In this document: piece after piece, positions 6,792 through 13,938 of the stretch | Layout: every line of letters begins with the position of its first letter | Numbering within the stretch: position 1 is the first letter of the stretch | Assembly: GCA_934565615.1 (NCBI GenBank) | Contig: CAKTIH010000009.1 | Span: forward strand, 1-30,552 | Origin: an uncultured Oscillospiraceae bacterium | GTDB lineage: Bacteria; Bacillota; Clostridia; Oscillospirales; Oscillospiraceae | Direction of reading: 5' to 3' | DNA length: 30,552 nt | Translations under genes and position numbers: made by a program | The notes under the pieces: model-generated | The model's database searches: none | What the model saw: the letters and a program-made list of their open reading frames with translations, nothing else | What the model was told of the DNA's origin: nothing

Positions 6792-6976
6792 CTTTATCCC
6801 CTCATTGACCAAAGGCATGGCCTATCTTTCCCAATATAAAAACCTTAACGTTTTCTTTGCAACTGTACTTCAATTAAAGCTCAAGGATTGTTGACCTTCA
6901 CCATCTGACCATTCTGCGAATGACTGCACTATTAAGATATTCTTTAGAAAACACGGTAGATTTTTACGACACAGTT

Positions 6977-6985
6977 TGCTATAAT
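6977..6985 (+). promoter_or_regulatory. Extended -10 promoter for the SPFH/zinc-ribbon/TPM cluster
   Basis: TGCTATAAT gives a TG-N extended -10 with a perfect TATAAT at 6980-6985. The -35 region is poor (TAGATT at 6957-6962), as is usual for extended -10 promoters. The start would be near 6992, leaving a leader of about 50 bases. Confidence 0.7.
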
Positions 6986-7043
6986 GTTAAAAGGTTAAAA
7001 GAATATAAAACCTGTCCGATAAAATTGAAAGGGGATTTTTCAC

Positions 7044-8369
7044 ATGGGTCTTATTCGTGCAGCACTTGGAGCAGCCGGCGGCGTTGTCGGCGATCAGTGG
7101 AAAGAATATTTTTACTGCGAGGCGCTTGATAATGACGTCCTCGTCGTAAAGGGCAGCAAGAGAGTTTCGGGCCGTTCCTCCAACCGCGGCGGTACGGACA
7201 ATATCATCTCCAACGGCTCTGTCGTTGCCGTTGCGGACGGTCAGTGCATGATAATCGTCGATCAGGGCAAGATCGCCGAGCTCTGCGCCGAGCCGGGCGA
7301 GTTTGTCTATGACAGTTCCACCGAGCCCTCCATCTTCAGCGGCAGCCTCGGCACCAGCATCAAGGAAGTTTTCAAGAACATCGGCAAGCGCTTCACCTTC
7401 GGCGGCGAAGCCCCCAAGGATCAGCGCGTGTATTACTTCAACACCAAGGAACTCGTCGGCAATAAGTACGGCACTCCATCTCCCGTGCCCTTCCGCGTTG
7501 TGGATCAGCGCGCCGGTATCGATATCGATATCGCCATCCGCTGCTTCGGCGAGTACAGCTACCGTATCTGCAACCCGATCCTGTTCTACACCAACGTCTG
7601 CGGCAACGTCTCCTCCGAGTACACCCGCGATAATATCGACGGCCAGCTCAAGACCGAGCTTCTCACCGCTCTTCAGCCCGCCTTCGCAAAGATCTCCGAT
7701 ATGGGCATCCGCTATAGCTCCCTGCCCGGCCACACTATGGAGATCGCCCAGGCTCTCAATGAGGTCCTCAGTCCCAAGTGGAGCGACCTGCGCGGTATCG
7801 AGGTCGTGTCCTTCGGCGTGTCCAGCGTCAAGGCCAGCGAGGAGGACGAGGCCATGCTCAAGGAGATGCAGCGCACTGCGGCCTATCGCGACCCCGGTCT
7901 TGCTGCGGCGAACCTCTCCGCGGCCCAGGCCCAGGCGATGCGCGACGCTGCCAAGAACTCCGGCGGCGCGGCAGTCGGCTTCATGGGCATGAACATGGCT
8001 TCTCAGATGGGCGGCATGAACGCGCAGAATCTCTATCAGATGGCCGGTCAGTATCAGCAGCCTGCCCAGCAGCAGGCGGCGCCCGCCGCCCCCGCGGCAG
8101 GTACATGGAAGTGCCCGAAGTGCGGCGCCTCCGCAAGCGGCAAGTTCTGCCCCGAATGCGGTGCAAAGAAGCCCGAGGACGGCAAGTGGACCTGCTCCTG
8201 CGGCGCTGTCAACACCGGCAAGTTCTGCTCCGAGTGCGGCGCAAAGAAACCGGGGACAATAAAGTATAAGTGCGATAAGTGCGGCTGGGAGCCGAAGGAT
8301 CCCACCAAGCCCCCGAAGTTCTGCCCTGAGTGCGGCGATCCGTTTGACACTGACGATGTCGTCGGTTGA
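7044..8369 (+). CDS. ydjI: SPFH-domain protein with C-terminal zinc ribbons (YdjI-like)
   Basis: A 441-residue cytoplasmic or membrane-attached protein. The N-terminal two thirds (about 20-300) are an SPFH-like domain of the YdjI/'virion core protein' group: WKEYFYCEALDNDVLVVKGSKRV, VADGQCMIIVDQGKIAEL, then VSFGVSSVKASEEDEAMLKEMQRTAAYRD. A Met/Gln/Ala-rich linker leads to three zinc ribbons at the end, each with two Cys pairs (CPKCG..CPECG, CSCG..CSECG, CDKCG..CPECG). ATG 7044 has AAAGGGG upstream. In Bacillus, YdjI works with YdjG and YdjH to tie the PspA protein YdjF to the membrane. Homologues of YdjG and YdjH follow here, but no PspA gene is present in the window. Confidence 0.8.
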   Translation: MGLIRAALGAAGGVVGDQWKEYFYCEALDNDVLVVKGSKRVSGRSSNRGGTDNIISNGSVVAVADGQCMIIVDQGKIAELCAEPGEFVYDSSTEPSIFSGSLGTSIKEVFKNIGKRFTFGGEAPKDQRVYYFNTKELVGNKYGTPSPVPFRVVDQRAGIDIDIAIRCFGEYSYRICNPILFYTNVCGNVSSEYTRDNIDGQLKTELLTALQPAFAKISDMGIRYSSLPGHTMEIAQALNEVLSPKWSDLRGIEVVSFGVSSVKASEEDEAMLKEMQRTAAYRDPGLAAANLSAAQAQAMRDAAKNSGGAAVGFMGMNMASQMGGMNAQNLYQMAGQYQQPAQQQAAPAAPAAGTWKCPKCGASASGKFCPECGAKKPEDGKWTCSCGAVNTGKFCSECGAKKPGTIKYKCDKCGWEPKDPTKPPKFCPECGDPFDTDDVVG

Positions 8370-8380
8370 GGTAAAGGCCT

Positions 8381-9478
8381 ATGGCTGACCAAGTAACAAA
8401 TTACCAGTGCCCGGCCTGTACAGGCCCGCTGCACTATGACGGCGCGAGCGGCAAGCTCAAGTGCGACTATTGCGGCAGCCTGTATGAGGTCGCCGAGATA
8501 GAGGCACTGTATAAGTATAAGGACGCGGCAGCGGCGGAGGCCTCCGCAAAGGCGGAGGAAAAAGCCGCAGACAGCGATTGGGAATACTCGGATAACGGCT
8601 GGGGCGAGGACGCGGCGCACATGCGCAGCTACAATTGCCCGAGCTGCGGCGCGGAGCTTATCTGTGACGATACCACCGCGGCAACGAGCTGCCCCTACTG
8701 CGGCAATCCCAGCATTGTCCCCGGCCAGTTCACCAACTCTCTCAAGCCGGACTATGTCATTCCCTTCAAGCTCGATAAGAACGCCGCAAAGGCCGCCCTC
8801 AAGAAGTTCTACAGCGGCAAAAAGCTGCTGCCCAAGGGCTTCGCTTCTGAGAACCATATCGAGGAGATCAAGGGCGTGTACGTTCCCTTCTGGCTCTATG
8901 ACGGCAGCGCCTATGCGGATGTGCGCTATCACGCCACGCGCGTACATAGCTACACCGAGGGCAACGACCGCGTGACGCGCACCGAGCATTACGGCGTCCG
9001 CCGCGCGGGCACCGTGCAGTTTGAGCGTATCCCGGTTGACGCTTCCGAGAAAATGCCCGATGAATATATGGACGCTGTTGAGCCTTATAATTATAATGAG
9101 CTCAAGCCATTCTCCACGGCCTATCTGCCGGGGTACCTCGCGGATAAATACGATGTCAGCGCCGATGAATGCTCAAAGCGCGCCGATGAGCGCGCCGTCA
9201 ACACCGCCGTTAGTCTCATGGCCGAGAGCGTCATGGGCTATACCACCTGCGTTGAGGAGAGCAAGAATGTCAGCGTCCGCCGCGGCAAGGTTAGCTATGC
9301 CCTCATGCCCGTCTGGATGCTCAGCACCAAGTGGAACGGGAAGAACTATCTCTTTGCCATGAACGGCCAGACCGGCCGCCTGATAGGCGACCTGCCTGTA
9401 TCCAAGGGCAAGTTCTTCGCGTGGTTTGCCGGCATAGCCGTGCCGCTTATGGCGGTCATGGCGCTGCTGTTCGGTTGA
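8381..9478 (+). CDS. ydjG: Zinc-ribbon membrane protein (YdjG-like)
   Basis: A 365-residue protein. Two zinc ribbons lie at the N terminus: CPAC...CDYCG at about residues 10-30 and CPSCG...CPYCG at about 86-107, with an Ala/Glu-rich linker between. A conserved middle region includes PDYVIPFKLDKNAAKAALKKFYSGKKLLPKGF, HIEEIKGVYVPFWLYDG and ALMPVWMLSTKWNGKNYLFAMNGQTG. One membrane span sits at the very end (FFAWFAGIAVPLMAVMALLFG). This is the plan of YdjG and related proteins, sometimes mislabelled as PriA-like or TFIIB zinc-ribbon proteins. The tail anchor would leave the zinc ribbons in the cytoplasm, near the SPFH protein. It begins 11 bases after that gene, with GAGGT upstream. Confidence 0.75.
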   Translation: MADQVTNYQCPACTGPLHYDGASGKLKCDYCGSLYEVAEIEALYKYKDAAAAEASAKAEEKAADSDWEYSDNGWGEDAAHMRSYNCPSCGAELICDDTTAATSCPYCGNPSIVPGQFTNSLKPDYVIPFKLDKNAAKAALKKFYSGKKLLPKGFASENHIEEIKGVYVPFWLYDGSAYADVRYHATRVHSYTEGNDRVTRTEHYGVRRAGTVQFERIPVDASEKMPDEYMDAVEPYNYNELKPFSTAYLPGYLADKYDVSADECSKRADERAVNTAVSLMAESVMGYTTCVEESKNVSVRRGKVSYALMPVWMLSTKWNGKNYLFAMNGQTGRLIGDLPVSKGKFFAWFAGIAVPLMAVMALLFG

Positions 9479-9494
9479 GGAGGGGAGAGCGGAT

Positions 9495-10319
9495 ATGAAG
9501 AAAAGATTTGTTCTCGCCATGGTCCTCTGCATTGCGCTCTGCCTCGCTTTGAGCGGCGCGGCTTTGGCGTCCTCTTCCGATGACTCTCTCAGCTATGTCA
9601 GCGATACGGTAGGTCTGCTGTCACTGGATGAGCAGCAGGAGCTTGAGACCACCGCCGCGCAGCTTGCCGAGCGCTTCGGCTGCGGCGTGTATGTAATTAT
9701 CGTCGATGATTACACCGATTATACAAACGGCAGCATACAGGACTTTTCCGAAGCCATGTACGATTATTACGGCCTCGGCCTTGGGGATGACCGCAACTGC
9801 CTGCTGCTCTCCCTGAGCATGAGCGAGCGTGACTATGACCTTGACGCGCACGGCAGCATCGGCAACTATGCCTTCACCGACTACGGCAAGGAACAGCTCG
9901 CGCAGGAGTTCATTGATGACTTCCGCTATGACAACTGGTTCGAGGGCTTTAGGGATTATATGAGCACCGCCGGGCAGTATCTTGAAGCTGCCGAAAACGG
10001 AACGCCTGTCGACATTTATAGTGACGATGAAATCGACCCCGCCGTTTCCGCCGGGGTGGATATCCTGTTCATCGTTGTCATACCCTGCCTCATCTCCTTT
10101 GCCGTGTGCGGTATCTTTGCCGCGCAGATGAAAACGGCCAGACGCCAGACCGGCGCAAGGGGCTATATAAGCCATGGCGGCGTGGATATGCGCGTCACGC
10201 AGGATCAGTTCCTCTACCATACCGTGACCCGCCAGCCGATCCCGCAGGAGAACAATAACAGCGGCGGCGGTACGACCGTCAACTCCGCCGGCCACTCCCA
10301 CAGCAGCGGCAAATTCTGA
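9495..10319 (+). CDS. ydjH: TPM-domain secreted/membrane protein (YdjH-like)
   Basis: A 274-residue protein. A signal peptide (MKKRFVLAMVLCIALCLALSGAALA) precedes a TPM domain (PF04536, about 33-165: SYVSDTVGLLSLDEQQELE, VYVIIVDDYTD, DDRNCLLLSLSMSERDYDL). A membrane span follows at about 187-212 (VDILFIVVIPCLISFAVCGIFA), then a Ser/Gly/Asn-rich tail ending HSHSSGKF. The tail type is common in TPM proteins. The domain should lie outside the cell. TPM domains have been linked to weak phosphatase activity and to photosystem II repair in plants, but no activity is established for this group. GGAGGGG precedes ATG 9495. It is the third gene of the YdjI/G/H-like cluster and is followed by a strong terminator. 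Confidence 0.82.
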   Translation: MKKRFVLAMVLCIALCLALSGAALASSSDDSLSYVSDTVGLLSLDEQQELETTAAQLAERFGCGVYVIIVDDYTDYTNGSIQDFSEAMYDYYGLGLGDDRNCLLLSLSMSERDYDLDAHGSIGNYAFTDYGKEQLAQEFIDDFRYDNWFEGFRDYMSTAGQYLEAAENGTPVDIYSDDEIDPAVSAGVDILFIVVIPCLISFAVCGIFAAQMKTARRQTGARGYISHGGVDMRVTQDQFLYHTVTRQPIPQENNNSGGGTTVNSAGHSHSSGKF

Positions 10320-10329
10320 TTGTAACAGT

Positions 10330-10370
10330 AAAAATATTGGGCTGATGCAAAGCATCAGCCCAATATTTTT
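10330..10370. terminator. Bidirectional terminator between the TPM gene and the YhgE operon
   Basis: A perfect 19-bp stem with a three-base AAA loop (arms 10330-10348 and 10352-10370), GC-rich near the loop and with AAAAA/TTTTT at its base. It ends both convergent transcripts, and a further T-run follows at 10375-10380. Confidence 0.95.
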
Positions 10371-10378
10371 ATAGTTTT

Positions 10379-13108
10379 TTACATTATACCGGATTTCTCT
10401 TTGCTCTCGGCGATGAGCCTGTTCAGCGGCTTTGCCGGGTAGTAGACCAGCATTCCGAATATCGCGAAGCCCACGCACATCAGCAGCAGTATCACCGCGC
10501 ACCTGAGATAGGTATGGCCGTAGAAGCCGCCGATAGTTTCGCGTATCATGTCCATTCCGTAGTGGAACGGCATGAAGTTATAGAGCTTCTGGAAGAACTC
10601 CGGCAAAACATGCACCGGGTAGGAGCCGCCGGAACCCGCGACCTGTATGACCATGATTATGACCGCCGCCGCCATGCCGACGTTGTCAAGCGAGTAGACC
10701 AGCGCGTAGTTCATTGCCATGAAGTTGAGCGAGCATATGCAGCACGCGAGGATCAGCAGCAGGGGATTGACGCTCTGCATCCCGACGTAGAACATACACC
10801 CCAGCGCGGTTATTATCGCCTGCGCCAGCACTATGCCGTTAAAGAGCATCTTGCGTCCGAAGTAGCGCTCTATCGGGCTGCAGTCCAGATACTCCGGATA
10901 TTTCACCGGTACCTTTATCATCGTCGCGGACAGGAGCGAACCGACGAACAGAGCCAGCATTATATAGTACGGAGCCATTGCCGAGCCGTAGTCCTTTATC
11001 TCGTATACTATCACCGTGTTCAGTTCGACCGGGGACGAGAGGTAATCTGCAAGACTGTCGGGGTTGTTTTCCAGTATCTCGACCAGCTCCTGGAAGGCTT
11101 CGCTGCTTGTAAAGCGCCGTATATCGTCGGCGATCTGCTTGAGATAAATCCTCACGGAATTTGTCAGCGCGACGGAATCCGAGATCGTACCCTGCATGCT
11201 GCCGATAGCGCCGTGATAGCCGTCGAGCTTTTCTGCTATCTCGTACATTTTGCCCGAGTAGCCATACAGCATGTCGCGCACGGTGGTGAGCACCACATCC
11301 GCAGTGGCGGCCTTGTCCTGAATGTAGCTGTTGATGTTGTCATTCGCGGTTATTGCCGCGGTGTACAGCGCCTCTCTTACCTCGTCGAGCTTTGCGAAGA
11401 TCTGGCTCGTGTCGCTGGAGTCCGCGCTTATCAGATTGCGCAGGCTGTCAAGGCTTGCCAGCGCGGAGTCGACCGCGGCGGCGGAGCCGGGGTTCGCGGC
11501 CTTATATGCGATAAGGCTCTTTTCAAGCTCGTCAATTGCTGTGAGCACGTCCTGCTTTGCCGCTTCGGAGGTCTTCCATTCGGCGGCCTTGGTCTGAAGC
11601 TCGGCTGTCCTCTTCTTGAGGTCAGTAAGCGTAGTGGCCATTGAGGTCTGGGTCGAGCTGAGCGCGTAAAGCTCGTTTACGATGTCGGACGTGCCGTAGA
11701 GCATAGCGCTGCGCCCGGCTTCCGTACCGATGTCGGTAACGCTTATTTCAAGCTCCTGCGCCAGGCTAAGCACATTTTCCATGCCGGGCGCGGTGATCAT
11801 GGAACCGTTTATCTCAGCGATGAAGTTGCCGATCAGCGGGGAGAGCGTGTTGACCGCGTCCGCGATGCTTTCATCCGAGGGCATGCCGTCCTCGGACATG
11901 TCTGCCTCGTTCTGAAGCATGGAGCACCAGCTTGCCGCCTCGCTTGAAAGATCCTGTGCCTGCTGGCTGAGTGAACTCATGCTGCTGTCGATCAGGGCCT
12001 GATACTTTGCCGCCTCTGCGAGCTTATCCGACGCACTCTGCAGGAGATCCGCCGCCGCGGCACTGTCGGTCTCGATCGTGTCGACGTATGTTATCGCGGC
12101 CTCCACGTCCGTCGCCGCGGCCATCAGGGAGTCCGTCTGCACGTCGGCGATGGACAGCTCCGCCGCCGCGAGGATATCCGTGTCCAGCGTGCTGAGCAGA
12201 TCGCGGTAATTATCCTTGCGCGCCCCGTCCGTCCCGCTTCTTTCGAGCTGATCGAGCAGGATGCTGAACTGGTTGTCGATCTTGGTCAGTATAACGTCGG
12301 TGTCCTTGCTGTAGCTGTTCATTGAGTCGGCGAAATCTACCACCGTCGTACCCGCCACGTCAGCCGTACCCGCCGAGGACAGCATCACATCGCCGAGGTC
12401 GTTGAGCGTTAGCTGCGACGCATCGAGCAGGCTGTCCATATTCGCCGTAACGGTGCGCAGCGACACCAGCAGCTTTGATATCTGCTCCAGATTGTCGCAG
12501 GCGCGGTCAAGTCCGCTCGTCAGGCTGCCGGACACATCGTTCGCGTCGATGCCGAAGGCGCGCATCACAGAGCTCATCGTGTTTATTGCGCCCGCCGCCT
12601 TCTCGACGACGGTGTTGTTTACCTGCTCCTGGACCGCGGTCTTTGCCTTGTTTGTTATCTTCGGCGCGATCGCATTCTTCTTTTCGTTCTCGTAGTATTC
12701 TATCTGCGGGTGCCTGAGGTCGTTGTCAAGAATGCTCAGAAAGTCCCGCGTGAAGTCCTTCGACACTATGAGTGCCGCGTAGTAATCACCGGAGTACACG
12801 CCCTCAAGCGCCGTCTGCCTATCGTCGACGAACACCCAGCCGAGCTGGTTGTTCGCGGCCAGACCGTCCATAACGAGCGAGCCTATATTCAGCTCCATTC
12901 CCATGAGCTTTGCGCCGCGGTCCTCGTTTGCCACCGCGACCTTTATGTTCGATGTGGATGACGGACCGTAGGGGTCCCAGTTCGACAGAATGTTGAACCA
13001 CGCGTACAGACACGGCACAAGGCACAGCCCGATAATGACCACCGACGCCACGACGCTGCTGGATATGCGCCGGAAGTCAGCACGGAAAATACCGAAAATA
13101 TTCTTCAT
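10379..13108 (-). CDS. YhgE/Pip-family membrane protein, large paralogue
   Basis: A 909-residue protein with the YhgE/Pip layout. One N-terminal span (about 17-38) is followed at once by LYAWFNILSNWDPYG and by an N-terminal YhgE/Pip domain (IKVAVANEDRGAKLMGMELNIG, GWVFVDDRQTALEGVYSGDYYAALIV). A long extracytoplasmic region (about 110-710) is rich in Ala, Ser, Asp and Leu with coiled-coil character. About six spans follow at the C terminus (from YIMLALFVGSLLSATMI to LLLMCVGFAIFGMLVYY), of the ABC-2 permease type but with no ATPase nearby. Relatives include Lactococcus Pip (phage infection protein) and, distantly, EsaA of type VII secretion. It overlaps the middle gene by ATGA (13105-13108). 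Function is unknown. Confidence 0.85.
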   Translation of the reverse strand: MKNIFGIFRADFRRISSSVVASVVIIGLCLVPCLYAWFNILSNWDPYGPSSTSNIKVAVANEDRGAKLMGMELNIGSLVMDGLAANNQLGWVFVDDRQTALEGVYSGDYYAALIVSKDFTRDFLSILDNDLRHPQIEYYENEKKNAIAPKITNKAKTAVQEQVNNTVVEKAAGAINTMSSVMRAFGIDANDVSGSLTSGLDRACDNLEQISKLLVSLRTVTANMDSLLDASQLTLNDLGDVMLSSAGTADVAGTTVVDFADSMNSYSKDTDVILTKIDNQFSILLDQLERSGTDGARKDNYRDLLSTLDTDILAAAELSIADVQTDSLMAAATDVEAAITYVDTIETDSAAAADLLQSASDKLAEAAKYQALIDSSMSSLSQQAQDLSSEAASWCSMLQNEADMSEDGMPSDESIADAVNTLSPLIGNFIAEINGSMITAPGMENVLSLAQELEISVTDIGTEAGRSAMLYGTSDIVNELYALSSTQTSMATTLTDLKKRTAELQTKAAEWKTSEAAKQDVLTAIDELEKSLIAYKAANPGSAAAVDSALASLDSLRNLISADSSDTSQIFAKLDEVREALYTAAITANDNINSYIQDKAATADVVLTTVRDMLYGYSGKMYEIAEKLDGYHGAIGSMQGTISDSVALTNSVRIYLKQIADDIRRFTSSEAFQELVEILENNPDSLADYLSSPVELNTVIVYEIKDYGSAMAPYYIMLALFVGSLLSATMIKVPVKYPEYLDCSPIERYFGRKMLFNGIVLAQAIITALGCMFYVGMQSVNPLLLILACCICSLNFMAMNYALVYSLDNVGMAAAVIIMVIQVAGSGGSYPVHVLPEFFQKLYNFMPFHYGMDMIRETIGGFYGHTYLRCAVILLLMCVGFAIFGMLVYYPAKPLNRLIAESKEKSGIM

Positions 13109-13899
13109 ACCTTCACCACATCCTCCGCGTCCTCTTTTTCGTTTTCGCTGTCGCCGCTGCCCGGTTCGGACTTCGCTGTCTCCTCAAAGGTGAACGACGC
13201 GTCCTTAGACTCAGGCTTCATCTTCGCAGTCTCCTCGAAGATGAACGGAGCATCATTGGCCTCAGGCTCAGTTGTGTTGTCATCTGAGGCTTCATCAATG
13301 ATGAACGGAGCTTCGCCTGCCGGCTCTGCCTCCGCTGTCTCTTCAACGATGATCGGGGATACGACTATAGGCTCGTTGTTCCCAGCCTCCGCCGCTTTTT
13401 CCTCCTCGGCTGCCTCCGCAATGACCGGAGCCTCAACTATCGGCTCTGCCTCATTCGCGGCTTCGGCAGCGTGTGCTTCCGCGGTTTCCTCGTGCGCGTC
13501 CTCGCCTGCCAGCTTATCCTTTAATCTGTGCAGCGGCAGTTGGCTGCGGCGCTCCTGCGCGATGAGCCGAAGCTCCTCGATATCGATCTCCGGCATGATC
13601 GAATCCTCCGGCAGCGCATTTTCCATGCCGGTTATCTCCTCCAGCCGCTTCTGGATCCCGTGGTCGACGTATTCCAGCGCTATCAGAAACGCCGCTATCA
13701 CGAATGTCGAAACTATCCACAGCACGAGGAATATGCCCTTCGAGCCCTGCGTCAGGAACATGATAAGCATGAACAGCAGCGGCACTATCACGAGCATTTT
13801 CAGCCCCTGACGTATGCCGACCTTTATGCGCTCGTGCAGCATCTCAACCTCTTCGAGCAGCCTGTCGTATAACTGATGGTATTTTTTGTTCTTACTCAT
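13105..13899 (-). CDS. Small membrane protein with repetitive acidic tail, sandwiched between two YhgE/Pip genes
   Basis: I do not recognise a named family for this 264-residue protein. It starts with a charged helix (about 1-34), then two close spans (about 35-50 and 55-75: LVIVPLLFMLIMFL, IFLVLWIVSTFVIAAFLIAL) and a charged helical stretch (80-130). The tail from residue 131 is dominated by Ala, Glu and Pro. It carries about five copies of a motif like A-P-[FIV]-I-x-[ED]-E-[TA], at residues 157, 181, 197, 217 and 234. Both ends should be cytoplasmic, so the tail would face inward. The start codon lies 39 bases after the small YhgE gene and the stop overlaps the large one by ATGA, so it is co-expressed and possibly stoichiometric with both. 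Confidence 0.75.
   Translation of the reverse strand: MSKNKKYHQLYDRLLEEVEMLHERIKVGIRQGLKMLVIVPLLFMLIMFLTQGSKGIFLVLWIVSTFVIAAFLIALEYVDHGIQKRLEEITGMENALPEDSIMPEIDIEELRLIAQERRSQLPLHRLKDKLAGEDAHEETAEAHAAEAANEAEPIVEAPVIAEAAEEEKAAEAGNNEPIVVSPIIVEETAEAEPAGEAPFIIDEASDDNTTEPEANDAPFIFEETAKMKPESKDASFTFEETAKSEPGSGDSENEKEDAEDVVKV
13150..13431 (-). repeat. Degenerate protein-level tandem repeat (16-24 residue period) in the middle YhgE-operon gene
   Basis: Units start at residues 157 (APVIAEAAEEE), 181 (SPIIVEETAEAEP), 197 (APFIIDEASDD), 217 (APFIFEETAKMKP) and 234 (ASFTFEETAKSEP). The last two are nearly identical, and the plus strand shows repeated ATGAACGGAGC stretches at the last APFI-coding units, suggesting recent duplication. 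Confidence 0.7.
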
Positions 13900-13938
13900 T
13901 ACCCGGCACCTCCGGAATAAATGTGGAGTTGTGTGTCA

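Noticed and set aside
6841..6960. Minus-strand promoter for the CrtO-like/GT28 pair
   Set aside because: Only weak hexamers such as TTGAGC with badly spaced partners; no -35/-10 pair good enough to annotate.
9621..10502. 293-codon minus-strand frame opposite the TPM gene
   Set aside because: It spans the strong bidirectional terminator at 10330-10370 and mirrors the codon bias of genes on both sides.
13147..13450. CRISPR-like regular repeats in the middle YhgE-operon gene
   Set aside because: The repeats are protein-level, uneven (48-72 bases) and in frame within a gene; there are no spacers or cas genes.
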